Positions 13,201-22,412 of a stretch of DNA of 64,000 bases are shown here, one piece after another (the stretch's first letter is position 1; each line of letters opens with the position of its first letter). The DNA is from Dichetophora obliterata (lineage: Eukaryota > Arthropoda > Insecta > Diptera > Sciomyzidae). The notes beneath the pieces are model-generated. The model searched no databases. It was not told the DNA's origin and saw only the letters and a list, made by a program, of their open reading frames with translations. Position numbers and translations under genes: made by a program. The stretch lies in assembly GCA_963920525.1 (NCBI GenBank), contig OY986436.1:10557001-10621000 (forward strand), written 5' to 3'.

Positions 13201-16200
13201 GTAAATTTTGCTGGCAGGCAAACTTATTTTTGCCCCCCCCCCCCCCCGTCTAACGCATAATTTAAAAAAATACGCAGAAAAAATTATACTATGAGCGTCA
13301 AAAGTGAGTCAACATCTATGAAATTTTTGTTTCTCTTTGAATTATGAGATCAAAATAAAAGACACATCGATTCTAAATACACAAACTAAAACGTTTATTC
13401 AATATTAACAAAATAATAGCAAAAACACAAAAACATATATGACACTCTTTAATTTTTATGCACAGCTAAACAAAAACAAACCATATGTTGTGCATCAAAA
13501 GTGAGTCAACACTTGTACTTAAAGTTAATTCAAAGGCAAAAACTGTCGACTATATAGTAGTTAATATTTTGTTTGGCCCCCTTGGCCTTTATAACCTCTT
13601 GTAGTCTTCTGGGCATCGATTCTACTAACTTTTTGGTGTACGCCACAGGTATCTTTTTCCACTCCTCTAGAAGCACTGCTTTAAGCGATTCTTTGTTGGT
13701 TATCTTTGTTTTTCGTATCTGCCGGTCCAAGTAGTCCCAAATAAGCTCAATCGGATTGAGTTCTTTGGATTGCGGGGGGTGGTCCAACAGTTTTGGTGTT
13801 CGGTATAGGAGCCATTCTTTTGCCAAACGTGACGTATGCTTGGGGTCATTGTCTTGCTGGAAGATCCAATGCCCAGACAAACCCAATTAAGCAACGCTTG
13901 GTGTGACATTTTCTTGTAGTACCTTCAAGTAACCTTGTGCATTCATTGTGGTTTCCGTTGTGATGGCTTGAGCAATCTGCACTGCACTAGCTCCAGGATT
14001 TTTTCTTACAGTGGAAATTATTGCTTTCACTTCTCTTTCACTTAGCCGTTTTGGTCGACCTGATCGCTTAAAATTTTCTAATTGCTTGTAGTTTTGAAAT
14101 TTATCCACGATTTTTTTTATAGATGTGTGGTCCTTTCCAACAATTTTAGAAATTTCACGCAAAGATTTGCCACTTTTCCTTAAATCCAAAATGATTTTCC
14201 TGGTTTCTAACGAGATTTCGGTACTCATGTTTCTGACTATTACTTTTATAGTTTGTTTACTGTTTCACTGCATATAACAATTAGGACTGAATAAAACAAT
14301 ATTCATTTACCTTGTTCGAGTAGAGCCACGCTCAAAAGTAACTGCAAATTTAACGATATTAATCAAACAGACTTTGTGTTTGTGTTTAACTGTTCTTAAA
14401 AACTTAAGCTGCATAGTTGTTGTGTTTTTGTTTTTATTCTTTTAATATGAAATAAGCCTTTGAGTTCGTGTTATTAGAATCGATGCTTCTCTTATTTTGA
14501 TCTCATAATCTAAAGAGAAAAAAAAATTTCATAGGTGTTGACTCACTTTTGACGCTCATACTATCTTAACATTTTTCAGAATTCCTCAATTTTACCCATA
14601 GTATAAATGGTTTTACATAAATTTACATATTTGTAGTGTTTCTGATACATAAGTATTTATCAATAGTACATATTAATTTCAATAATTCTTCACAGATGTA
14701 CTTTTCTAGCTTTCATCGTCGCAAAAATCTTTATAATACATTCGGTCAGTGTTCAGTGATTTGAGAACTTTTTTTTCTATGGAGATGATAGCTAATCCAT
14801 TTAAATTCTTGAGAAAGTGTAGATCGTAGGTATGTCTTTATAATTTTAAATTTTGAAAAACACCTCTTCCCACTTGCGACGCTCATTGGTAATGTTAGTA
14901 GGATACGCAGAGATACAAAAGTATGGGGAAAGATGACCATCATCTTATTTTTAGTTAAATAACTCAAAGCATCTGCTGGAGCACTTCTAGATGGCAACAT
15001 GGGCGATCAAATTAAAAGTTCTTCATTCTTGGCTGTCAATGTCACGCTCATTTTCATGAGTGAGCATTTTTTGCTGGTTGAAACACTTATTACGAAGATC
15101 TTTCTTGTCGCAGTTCTCCAAATTGTGGATATCATACAAAAAACCAAAATTTTGGCTGTGATTCCCCAGTTCGAATCTTTCTTCCAGTTATTTGATCTCG
15201 ATGTCCAGAACGACGTAAAAGAAATTCACCTTGAAAAATGTTATTCCTGATGCGACAGGTTCATCGCTGCCTTCGTAATCAAATTGCTTCCTTTTTTCTG
15301 GAACGAAGAGTTGTTTCATTCTCGAATTCTGGATAAGAACCAAGCTGATCTGCTAATTCTTTCGCATCAGTTAAAATACTGTAGAAGAGTGCTTCTGATC
15401 TAAACTCTTGCAAAAACTTTTGACGCTTTTGATAAGTTCCACAGCACATCGACTTGTTATATAGAAAATTATTACAGTTTGGTGTTTTCGTCGAGTATTT
15501 AACAACTGTTGAGCAAAGGGTTCCATGTTTTGGAAAGCATTCATGCAAGATTTATATCCGTAACAAGCCTGTACGTTTCTTTTTCAAAAATTGGTGTTTA
15601 TTTTCTTCAGGTGATTACTTATTTGCATTGTTTCCATACACGGGAAAAAGTGAAGATTACGATAGACAAATTGGACGTGGTGCTGGAGTTATGGAAAATC
15701 GTCCGGAGCTACACTCCGTTTGTTTGTCTTGATAACTTCTTCACTTCCTATTATTTACTTTGCCTACTAACCGAGCAGAACTTTCGGGCCACTGGAACTA
15801 TCCGGTCGAATCGATTGAAAGGTGGCGAACATATTTTGAAAACTGTTTGAAGTAAGGGTTTATATGATAAATGCTACGACCGCATGAAATATGTGTTCGT
15901 TGGCAAGATAATGCTGAAGTTACCGTAGCGAGCAACCACTACTTTGCAAGCGAAATTAATTTACAAATATAATCAAGGAATGGGTTGCTTCGACTTTCCT
16001 GATAACGCCGTTGCCAATTATCGCATGAGAATAAGAGGAAAAAGTGGTGTTGGCCGATGAGGGTAATTTTGCTTGGGGCAGCAGTGTCAAATGCTTGGAA
16101 GCTGCAGTGCATGGTAAAAAAGTATGCTGAACCCCATTCACAGCAAATGTCACAACATGACTTTCGTTCTTCCGTTGCCAGAGCCTTGCTAATCTGCACA

Positions 16201-19200
16201 GAAAACAGCAATTCACCCGTTGAGCAAAATATGACGGTCCCTGAAATTGATCACCAGAAGAAAGATATCACGTCATAGCGTCATTACTAGATGAAAAAAG
16301 GCTTCGCAGTAAAAATGTCACAAAACAAGCAAAAAATGCAATGTTAGCTTACATCCGAATGATAGTTTTGAGAAATACATAATACTTTATTTATTTATTT
16401 ATTTATAAACTATCGACAAAAATGTTTAACAGTCTATTTATTAGATCACAAATTACACTAAAACAATAATTATAATGGAATTATTATAAGAATATAAAAT
16501 TAAGGATTTAAACAATACTCAATACAGTGTGCTTAAATGCCTCTCTATTTTGAGTGAAATCTATACGAGCACTTACACTGTTATAGACAGTGCGCATGTT
16601 AAAAATCGGTTCACTCCGGCCATAGCTAGATCTATGGTGCGGAATGTAAAAAAAATCTATTTGCCTATAGTGTCTTTCCGGAGCATAAATATTGAGACGG
16701 GCGAGGATTGGCGCATAGTTAATATTATTCATTAAAAGATCTCGAACAAAAGTTATAAGAAAATATTTTCTTCTAGAACTCAATGATTTAAGCCCAATTA
16801 GTGCACATCGGGAGCTATACTCTGGCATAAAATTCCAATTTAGTTTTTTCACAACAAAACGAGTAAAACGTTTTTGGACTTTTTCCAATCTTGTACTATG
16901 CGACTCATAAAATGGGTCCCATATTACACACCCATACTCAAGTATTGATCTTATAATGGAAATGAAAAGAGTCTTTAAGGTATACGGGTCAGCAAACTCT
17001 AGTGTTGCGTCTAACGAATCCCATCATAGCATTAGCCCTGCTGATTATGTTGTCATAATGACCTGAAAATGACATCTTTTTATCACAGAGTACACCTAGA
17101 TCAGATTTAGAGTCTACTCTAATCAAGGCGTTGCATAAAATTGAGTAATCAAAAAACATTGGAGATCTTACCATATAAAATGATATTATGTTGCATTTTG
17201 ACAAATTTAAATTCAGTTTATTTAGCATACACCATGAGTGCAGACTATTTAAATCACTTTGTAAACTCCATTGATCAGTGAGAGAGCTTACAGATTTAAA
17301 AATCTTAACATCGTCAGCATACATAAGGCATTCTGAGTACTGTATAAAATTAGGAAGATCATTGATGAAAAGAATAAATAACAACGGCCAAAGGTGGCTA
17401 CCCTGTGGCACACCTGAATGATTAATTATTGCTTTTGAGATCGTCTTTCCGATGCATACATTTTGGTACGACCTAAAAGGTACTCACTAAGCCAAACCAA
17501 GAATGAAAACCCATTAGACTCAGCTTATTAATTAGAATAGAGTGAACTCTATCAAATGCTTTAGCGAAATCTGTGAAAATAACGTCTATTTGTTTACCAT
17601 TCTCCAATTCATTTTTTATTAAGTGAGTGAATAGAACCAGGTTTGTAGAGGTTGATTTTCCAGAGACAAAACCATGCTGGCTTTCAGATATCGAATTTTT
17701 AATGCCTTGATAGATCTACTTTTTCACCAAGGCTTCAAACAATTTGGGAATTGATGGTAACTTACATATTGGTCTATAGATAAGGTCGGGGCCAGCACCC
17801 TTATTAATATCGAGTGACAACAACTCGTTAAAAACATCTACCGAAAGAACTTAACTGCCCAAATCAGTGATTCGCTCTCCATTATATAGCGATCGATCTT
17901 GATGTATAGGAACATTATCTAAAACAAAATTTGATTGGAAGTAGTCTTTAGAAGTAGACTTTACATTAGACTTTACAATAAGAAATAAAAAAATTTGTAT
18001 TTGTACGTAGATTTTTAAAAAAAAATAAAATAGATTAGTATTTGCAGTGCAAACAGTTAATTTTTACTTGAACAAAATGTATTGAAGTGGTTTTCACATC
18101 AGGCCAACGTTGCTTTAAATCAACACCATTTCTCTTAAGTATTTAAAAGATAGAAAACTCACTTGCAATGGAGCTTTTTTCTATTGAAGTTTTTGTTTGT
18201 TCTTTTGGCTTTACATTTCAGTCATAATCTGCTAAATAGCATCTTTATTTATATGTGATACAATGTCAAACTTTATATCCACCAAATTTCAAGTCAAAAA
18301 CTCAGTGCGTTGATTTTTGAGATTTTTTAATATTTTTAATAATATTTTTTAATATATTTTAATTTTAATATTTTTTAATAATGCTTTAAAGCAACGCCGG
18401 CGTTTAATGGGTTAAACAGTTTTATTCCTTCAAAAATGGTAGAAAAAACCATACTTAGAAGCAAAACGATTTTATTCCAACGACTTGTTAGTAGCAAAAC
18501 GCTTCTATTCCTTTGTGTTTATTTATTACAGACAATGAGTGAGCAAATTAAGTCTATGCCAAGTAATTGCGCCAATTTTAATGTCGTTCTCATAAGATAA
18601 TGGTATTACCTATTCAGTATTGTTAAAGTGATTGTGGCCTAACAGTGGCCTGCTAAAAAATATAAAAGATTATCTTTCTTATCCAACTGAACCGACTGAA
18701 CCGACTTAACTGACAATATTAAAAATTGCCTCAAATCTTCAATTCCAATTTTTTAATTTGGCGTTTTTATTAAAATTTTTTATTTTCATGCAATTATTTC
18801 AAAGTTGGTATTTATATTATAAAAACAGTATTTTTTAAAACTAAATTTTCCCTGTATCTATCCACCCACCCATCTATTTTATCAATAAGTTCTATTGGTG
18901 AACAATTAAATGTTGGCAGAACTTAAAAAAATAGTTTTAGCCAATAAGAAAATTAACAGCAATTAAAGAAAAATAACTTCAGCACTCAGTGCAGGAAGTT
19001 CAAGAGCGTGGCCTTGATGAAACAAAGTCGTTGACTTGAGGTGAAATATAATGCCTGCATTAAATAGAAAACGAATTAAGGCACAACGGCACAAACAAAA
19101 CAAAAAATAGCTTGGCTTGTTTTTGTCTAGCTGTTGAGTGTGAAAATAATTATGGTGCAATTAATATAGTTACTTTGTATATAGTCACTGCACAAAAAAA

Positions 19201-20363
19201 TAAAAATTTTCATTTTTAATAAATTTACCGCGTAATATTGTAAATCGAAAACGTAACCAACTTTTTTCTAAACGAAATTGCTTCTCATGTCTTGCTTGTT
19301 AGGCGGTTAGTTCGAATTTCTATAATTTACAATTAGATTTCCAGTTATAAATATAAAATGAAAAATTAACGTTTTATAACAATAGTTTAAGAGTAGTTAG
19401 ATTTTCACAGTTGCTTTTTCTTTAGTTTAATATGATATTCAATTATGAAAATTTGCTATAATGCACAATAAATGTTGTACATACTTAATTTTAATGGTCT
19501 GTGTTTTAATTCCTTTGATGTCTGTATTAAATTTAAGTGTTAAATTTTTTTTATTTAAAACTATAGCACTAATATTGTTTTTCTGTTTTTTCCAGATTTA
19601 TTTCCTCAAAATTCCGACATCTTCAAGTCTCTTCTTCGTCCTCCAATGGCCAACATGAAACACATAACAAGGTTGCTATTTTAAGGTATGTTCGTTCGTT
19701 GTCACTTCGATTTTAACCATTCGCCCGCTAACTACTTTAATTACATTGCTATTTACAGTCTGCGCTGTCAATCGTTAATCTCGCTTAAGCTGTACAAAAT
19801 GAAACGCAACTTTTGTCGCACCGTCATGAACTCTTGCAGTGATTTTTTCAAGGGCAAGCCGGATATAATAAATGGCAATACGCCTTCCTCAATATCGCCA
19901 TCTAATTCAATGTGCTCACAGGTAGGCTGAATTTTAAGAAAAGATTAATAGTGTTGAAAACAATATTTTAACATGCAATTTTTGTTCACCTCCTTTTTCC
20001 AAGGGTTCCGGCTCCAATACGCCGCCTGGAAAAATTGTGCCTCAGGATGTACACACCGCACTGTGCCAGCAAAATCAATTTTTTAACTATCTAACTAGCA
20101 GTCATGATTTGTGGGATCAAGCGGACGGCATGGTGCGCAAGGGGAATCATACTGGTGAGTAAACTTTTAACTATTTATGTTTGTTTACGGTGACTCGTTT
20201 ATTTATTTATTCAAAAATGCTTATTTTTGCTTTCTGTTTAGAATTCTTCATAGCACTCGATCATGAAAATGGGCCACTGACGCTGCATAGCTCCATGTAT
20301 GAGGTTTTTAAGTACGTGCAAGCTGGGCTCAAGAAACTCAAGGACGAAATGTCCATACAGTAG
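1161..20363 (+). CDS. lilli: Lilliputian, AF4/FMR2 family nuclear protein (10 coding exons)
   Basis: Seen: exons 1161-1265, 1342-1995, 2072-2442, 2517-2567, 2632-7104, 7172-7366, 19596-19685, 19759-19921, 20004-20154 and 20242-20363 join through GT/AG sites in one open frame of 6,375 nt (2,124 aa plus TAG). The N-terminal homology domain (about 1-65) has an Arg/Glu helix, SLFSEPRR and [12 protein letters not shown]. An ALF-type segment around W501 reads [11 protein letters not shown]. An AT-hook (GRGRPRKP) lies near 912, a [18 protein letters not shown] block near 1450, a basic KKRKK stretch near 1690, and the C-terminal homology domain about 1885-2124. Gln, Ser, Thr and acidic tracts fill the rest. 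Family knowledge: AF4/FMR2 proteins scaffold the super elongation complex (P-TEFb, ELL); fly lilli acts in transcription, growth and segmentation. Anything odd: by my recollection it is longer than the Drosophila protein, mainly through low-complexity tracts in exon 5. The acceptor at 1158-1159 lies one base before the chosen ATG, so an upstream exon exists and may add N-terminal residues. Confidence 0.95.
1342..1995 (+). CDS. lilli: lilli exon: end of NHD and Pro/Gln/Ser-rich region
   Basis: The acceptor ttctttcgcag ends at 1341 and the donor gtattt starts at 1996; phase 0 on both sides, 218 codons. It begins [20 protein letters not shown], continuing the conserved domain, then becomes low-complexity (His/Gln, Ser runs). 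The 76 bp introns on either side are of standard dipteran short-intron size. Confidence 0.93.
2072..2442 (+). CDS. lilli: lilli exon: [17 protein letters not shown] block, Pro/Ala-rich linker
   Basis: The acceptor actctag ends at 2071, the donor gtaagt starts at 2443. It reads [17 protein letters not shown], a block typical of this family following a KPLPSE segment at the end of the previous exon. An Ala/Pro-rich linker follows. The exon ends two bases into a codon. Confidence 0.92.
2517..2567 (+). CDS. lilli: lilli 51-nt micro-exon, acidic serine motif
   Basis: Flanked by tatag and gtgagt. It encodes [17 protein letters not shown] plus a split His codon, which leads into the Ser/Asp-rich stretch of the next exon. 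Phase on both sides matches the neighbouring exons exactly, so the call rests on frame continuity as well as splice sites. Confidence 0.88.
2632..7104 (+). CDS. lilli: lilli giant central exon (ALF, AT-hook, low-complexity regions)
   Basis: 4,473 nt, from the acceptor cctcacag to the donor gtaaaa at 7105. Order of segments (protein numbering): acidic-serine stretch 395-420; ALF-type block near 501; Asp-rich run near 566-582; AT-hook near 912; Thr run about 932-950 made of mixed ACN codons; Ser/Glu-rich patches near 1037-1070 and 1137-1151; conserved hydrophobic/basic block near 1450; Lys/Arg/Glu-rich charged helix near 1690-1725; poly-Gln and poly-Ala tracts towards the end. The Gln, Ala and Thr runs use mixed synonymous codons, so they are not simple triplet microsatellites at present. 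Confidence 0.95.
7172..7366 (+). CDS. lilli: lilli exon: start of C-terminal homology domain
   Basis: The acceptor ttctgcggcag ends at 7171; the donor gtgagt starts at 7367. It encodes [20 protein letters not shown] and onward to [11 protein letters not shown], a helical segment matching the family's C-terminal domain, which folds as a TPR-like dimerisation unit. The following intron is 12.2 kb and full of transposons. Confidence 0.95.
7583..8606. mobile_element. ~1.0 kb non-autonomous element with inverted ends, in lilli intron 6
   Basis: The left end gctcactaaagtgataagtg at 7583 is matched by an inverted right end (cacttatcacttttgtgagc) ending at 8606. No transposase-like coding is visible inside and no clear target duplication was found, so class is unknown. 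Confidence 0.55.
8607..9500. other. Intronic AT-rich sequence, no gene seen
   Basis: Part of lilli intron 6. Holds a degenerate copy (about 8960-8995) of the dispersed motif that forms the perfect hairpin at 41201-41290, and a ttaactt-rich stretch near 9255-9310. Nothing coding. Confidence 0.4.
9500..9617. repeat. Left half of a dispersed repeat split by the mariner
   Basis: Sequence such as cttagcgtatgttaagggca directly left of the mariner, and acacaaacttaacccctta 80 bp right of it, line up with a continuous dispersed copy at about 24650-24910 (acgtagcgtatgtttaggcg ... taaactctttaccattattg). The mariner therefore appears to have landed inside an older repeat. Confidence 0.6.
9697..10991 (+). 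mobile_element. DD37E-type IS630-Tc1-mariner element
   Basis: About 30-bp terminal inverted repeats begin aggcttgcgcacgatgaaac (9697) and end with the complement at 10991; TA dinucleotides at 9695-9696 and 10992-10993 are the target duplication. The element sits inside the mariner above, close to the mariner transposase stop codon. Confidence 0.92.
9850..10852 (+). pseudogene. DD37E transposase with one stop and two frameshifts
   Basis: The N-terminal HTH part reads 9850-10164 ([20 protein letters not shown]), then an in-frame TGA at 10165-10167. The frame continues to about 10265, shifts into [18 protein letters not shown], and shifts again near 10400 into [13 protein letters not shown], ending at 10855. 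Catalytic residues are seen in [13 protein letters not shown] and ELRPIERYW. The count between the second Asp and the Glu is 37 residues, which places it in the DD37E group known from mosquitoes and other animals. Inactive as it stands. Confidence 0.88.
10994..12000 (-). pseudogene. mariner transposase, decayed (DD34D)
   Basis: Read on the minus strand: degenerate N terminus near 11830-11990 ([18 protein letters not shown]); [18 protein letters not shown] at 11710-11775 followed by a small deletion; [20 protein letters not shown]; then 11573-11169 with [25 protein letters not shown] and PYSPDLAP, which carry the three catalytic Asp residues of the mariner DDE/D domain. The C terminus continues to about 10994. 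Stops and frame breaks are present at several points, so it cannot make a transposase. Confidence 0.88.
12121..12260. repeat. Right half of the same dispersed repeat
   Basis: Matches the right part of the 24650-24910 copy: attatcgcataaaaatgaac here and attattgcataaaaattaac there, followed in both by acacaaact, a short tail and gtagctt. Confidence 0.6.
12261..12723. repeat. AT-rich sequence with a dispersed repeat at its right
   Basis: Low-complexity ATAAATATAAAT tract at 12320-12420, then about 12560-12720 resembles 28490-28660 (both contain ccccaacaaaaa, aatgaagaaaatt and cgaaaacagttc). No gene seen. Confidence 0.5.
12724..12925. repeat. ~200-bp palindrome (foldback/MITE)
   Basis: Two ~90 bp arms: aatgaataatttttcac at 12724 is mirrored by gtgaaaaattattcat ending at 12925, and the inner ttaagataaagctcaagaa is mirrored by ttcttgagctttatcttaa. 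Short spacer around ttgatcaac. No coding. Confidence 0.75.
13292..14558 (-). mobile_element. Tc1-like element with ~85-bp inverted ends
   Basis: Outer ends tgagcgtcaaaagtgagtca (13292) and its complement (14558), flanked by TA at 13290-13291 and 14559-14560. The match continues about 85 bp into the element (atgagatcaaaataa). A second direct copy of the terminal motif (caaaagtgagtcaacac) lies at about 13496-13512, the IR/DR arrangement used by some Tc1 elements as paired transposase sites. A clear partner repeat on the right was not found. Confidence 0.9.
13530..14228 (-). pseudogene. Tc1 transposase, internally deleted
   Basis: The minus-strand frame opens at 14228 with a paired-type HTH ([20 protein letters not shown]) and [11 protein letters not shown]. 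It then jumps near [10 protein letters not shown] straight to [14 protein letters not shown], losing the stretch with the first catalytic Asp. A TAA at 13887-13889 interrupts SVA-stop-LGLSGHW; after it come [12 protein letters not shown] and [14 protein letters not shown], carrying the second Asp and the Glu of DD34E. It is inactive, but the ends are well preserved, so it could have been mobilised in trans. Confidence 0.88.
15505..16278 (+). pseudogene. piggyBac-like transposase remnant
   Basis: Plus-strand fragments in shifting frames: [20 protein letters not shown] (from about 15535), [20 protein letters not shown] with TGTIRSNRL (15700-15830), [20 protein letters not shown] with IRGKKWCWP (about 15965-16060), then [13 protein letters not shown] (16150-16195). 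These match the catalytic and C-terminal parts of piggyBac transposases in order. The N-terminal half and terminal repeats are missing; several frameshifts and stops. Confidence 0.82.
16388..17990 (-). pseudogene. Non-LTR retrotransposon (jockey/CR1-like), 5'-truncated
   Basis: Minus strand. Reverse transcriptase fragments include [51 protein letters not shown] (about 17800-17500), then [19 protein letters not shown] and the catalytic YADD (17411-16989). The post-RT part [15 protein letters not shown] and [10 protein letters not shown] lies at 16888-16508. A tail of (TAAA)n/(AAATA)n type at 16388-16412 marks the 3' end. Several frame breaks. The same family is present at 62270-64000. Confidence 0.85.
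17991..19595. other. Remainder of lilli intron 6, no gene seen
   Basis: AT-rich sequence; a degenerate inverted copy of the dispersed tcttgcttgt motif lies near 19280. The last 40 bases provide the polypyrimidine tract of the next lilli exon. No transposase fragment recognised. Confidence 0.45.
19596..19685 (+). CDS. lilli: lilli exon after the 12.2 kb intron
   Basis: The acceptor tgttttttccag ends at 19595, preceded by a strong pyrimidine tract; the donor gtatgt starts at 19686. It encodes [18 protein letters not shown] and ends KVAIL plus a split codon. Phase matches the exon 12 kb upstream, which supports joining across the transposon-filled intron. Confidence 0.92.
19759..19921 (+). CDS. 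lilli: lilli exon: core of C-terminal homology domain
   Basis: It reads [20 protein letters not shown], then [20 protein letters not shown]. Acceptor atttacag, donor gtaggc at 19922. The conserved helix pair of the C-terminal domain is plainly visible. Confidence 0.95.
20004..20154 (+). CDS. lilli: lilli exon: penultimate
   Basis: Acceptor tttttccaag, donor gtgagt at 20155. It encodes [20 protein letters not shown] and continues to [19 protein letters not shown]. Ends one base into a Glu codon. Confidence 0.94.
20242..20363 (+). CDS. lilli: lilli last coding exon
   Basis: Acceptor tctgtttag. It encodes [20 protein letters not shown] and ends [10 protein letters not shown] followed by TAG at 20361-20363. 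The ending fits the C-terminal helix of the family. Confidence 0.95.
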
Positions 20364-21720
20364 AGCAAATGACTAAAACTACACAACAACAACAACGACG
20401 ATAATTGCAGCAACCAAACAACAAATCAACCAACACAGTGAACTTTGCAGAGCACTGCGTTTAGCTTAATTCTTTTTATCTAATTAAAATTATTGTAAAT
20501 TCAATGCTTATAGTATATAATTATTTTTATTCCCCCCTTGTCCCACTACAACCACCACCACCACGTCTGTTTTTTTTATATATACACTAAATAAGTTGAG
20601 TTTTTAAAGTTATAATTAATTTATGTTGTTGAAAAACGAGCAAATTTTAACTCATTTTTAATTTTAAAGCTAAAACTAAAGCAAACACGCCGCAACAAAC
20701 TATTTTTTACTGTTATATACATATATATATATACATATATATTAAATATAGCAAAATATGCAAAATTTGTTTTAAGTCAATAAAAGAAAAAATTTCCTGT
20801 TTTTTATAAAACTCAAAAACTTAGTTGCATGAAAAATAAATGAAAATATTTTTACTCACACACCGCAAAAGAAAATATCAATGTTTTTAAACTAATTAGT
20901 TCAAAATAAGTGTTTTCATTTTTTCTGTTCGCTCTATTTAGTTTTGTTTTTGCTATATATTTTTTGTTAACTTAATTTAACTTTATTTTGCAACTTTTAA
21001 TTTGTTTACTTATTTCGGCGCTTTTATTTAATATAATTATGAATTTTATTAATTATTGTAGCATGTTTTAATATTATTATTATTATTATTATTATTATGA
21101 GTAGTTAATTTTTATTGAATGCAAAATTGCAAAGTTTAAGAGTTATTTTATAAATGTTTCTACAAAAAAAAAAAAAAAAAAACAACCAATACAAAAACAA
21201 CACAACTAATTTAATGGGGTACTAAAGAAGAGAAAACATATTTTATATATATACACATATGCAGTAAAATAAAGAAGAAGAGAATGTAAGAAAATAAAAA
21301 CAACAACAACAATAAACTATACATCTTACATAGTAGCATAAATTAATTAATATTATTATAAATATTAAAATGAACAGCAATTATGAATAAATGATATAAG
21401 CAAATAAAAACAATTGCAACAGCAGCAACAAACACAACAACAACCATAACAAATGTAAAAATATGAGCAAAAACAACAACAAACAAACAAACAATGGAAA
21501 CTTAAGTAAAAATATTAATAAACTCAATTTTTTTAATATATATAAACTAATTAAAATCAATTCATTATATAGCATGTTAATGCAAAGCAGCAACAAAACC
21601 AACAACAACAACAAGTTAATTAGGCGTTACTTTACAAAGCGGAATTATTAAGCTTATATTTATTAAAATATTTAATGTAAAATATATATATACACATATA
21701 CATAAAACAAAATACAACAA
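20364..21720 (+). other. Probable lilli 3' UTR
   Basis: Very AT-rich sequence with CAA-rich runs, an (ATT)n run at about 21073-21100, an A18 tract near 21164 and TATATA tracts, free of the inverted-repeat elements that crowd the intergenic region. A canonical AATAAA lies at 20779-20784. Further AATAAA-like hexamers to about 21300 leave room for longer isoforms. The true cleavage site cannot be read from sequence alone. Confidence 0.55.
20779..20784 (+). terminator. Candidate lilli poly(A) signal AATAAA
   Basis: First canonical hexamer in a good setting, 416 bases past the stop codon, followed by A-rich then T-rich sequence. Other hexamers occur further on. Confidence 0.4.
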
Positions 21721-22165
21721 AAACAACATTTCTTAAGTAAAATTTCAAAGCAAAAAAACATTAATTTTTTATTTGTTTTTTATCCAAGCCGTATTGGTTT
21801 TTTATCCCCCCCCTCCTCATCCTACCCGCGAATGCAACTTATTGAAAAGTCAAAAACTTTAGCTGAAATCTTCTATAAAAAATGCATTGAAACTACTAGG
21901 ATGAAGTCAACGCAATCGTGATTAAAGCATTTAAGATTTCAAGGCCACCTAGCAACCGTAGCTCTATTTTTGATTTTGTTAGCTAAGAAAAACATTCAAA
22001 CTTTTGTTAAAGCGTCAACTATATAGAAGAACCCTCCAAAAAATCCTCCATAAAAATTCACAAGTGACAGCATCCAAATAAAATTTTGAAAAAAATGTGC
22101 TCCAAAAAGAAATTGGAAACGGCAAAAGCCAAACAGAACTAGATGACAGTGCTTTTTTGATAAAT

Positions 22166-22412
22166 CTGTGGTTACAAGGAATAACGACTAAGCTCAAAGT
22201 ATCTTAAAAAACGATATTTTAATTGCACGAACTACGACCCATTTTTTTAAAATATATGAACCGTTGCAAACAAAATATGTGCAGACTTAAGTGATGACCA
22301 ATTCTGGGCTAAAAATGGATATCTGCATACTTTCAAAAATTGGCATTAAAGCGAATTCTATATCGCTTTTTTACGATATTTTGAGTTTAGTCATTATTCC
22401 TTGTGATCACAG
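22166..22412 (-). mobile_element. 247-bp MITE, copy A
   Basis: Same length as, and reverse complement of, the element at 26580-26826. Long inverted ends (ctgtggttacaaggaataac ... ccttgtgatcacag). Both copies are bordered on each side by AAAT, a likely 4-bp target duplication or a strict target preference. Confidence 0.8.

Larger units (their letters stand above)
13186..15500 (-). pseudogene. hAT transposon relic (ZMYM1/hAT-type transposase C-terminal part)
   Basis: A hAT-like terminus cagggccggatcaaag starts at 13186. On the minus strand 15000-14746 reads [20 protein letters not shown], then [19 protein letters not shown], the hAT C-terminal dimerisation motif. 15500-15279 gives an upstream part ([20 protein letters not shown]) with a Lys/Arg stretch, as in ZMYM1-like hAT proteins. 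Stops and frameshifts lie between. A Tc1 element (13292-14558) is inserted between the terminus and the coding remnant. The 5' end is replaced near 15500 by a piggyBac remnant on the other strand. Confidence 0.75.

Noticed and set aside
13233..13247. C-run as a functional G-quadruplex
   Set aside because: A single homopolymer run of about 15 C inside a decayed hAT terminus; no spaced G-tracts.
21381..21614. Leu-rich open frame on the minus strand
   Set aside because: It is the antisense of CAA-rich AT-rich 3'-UTR sequence; composition alone explains it.
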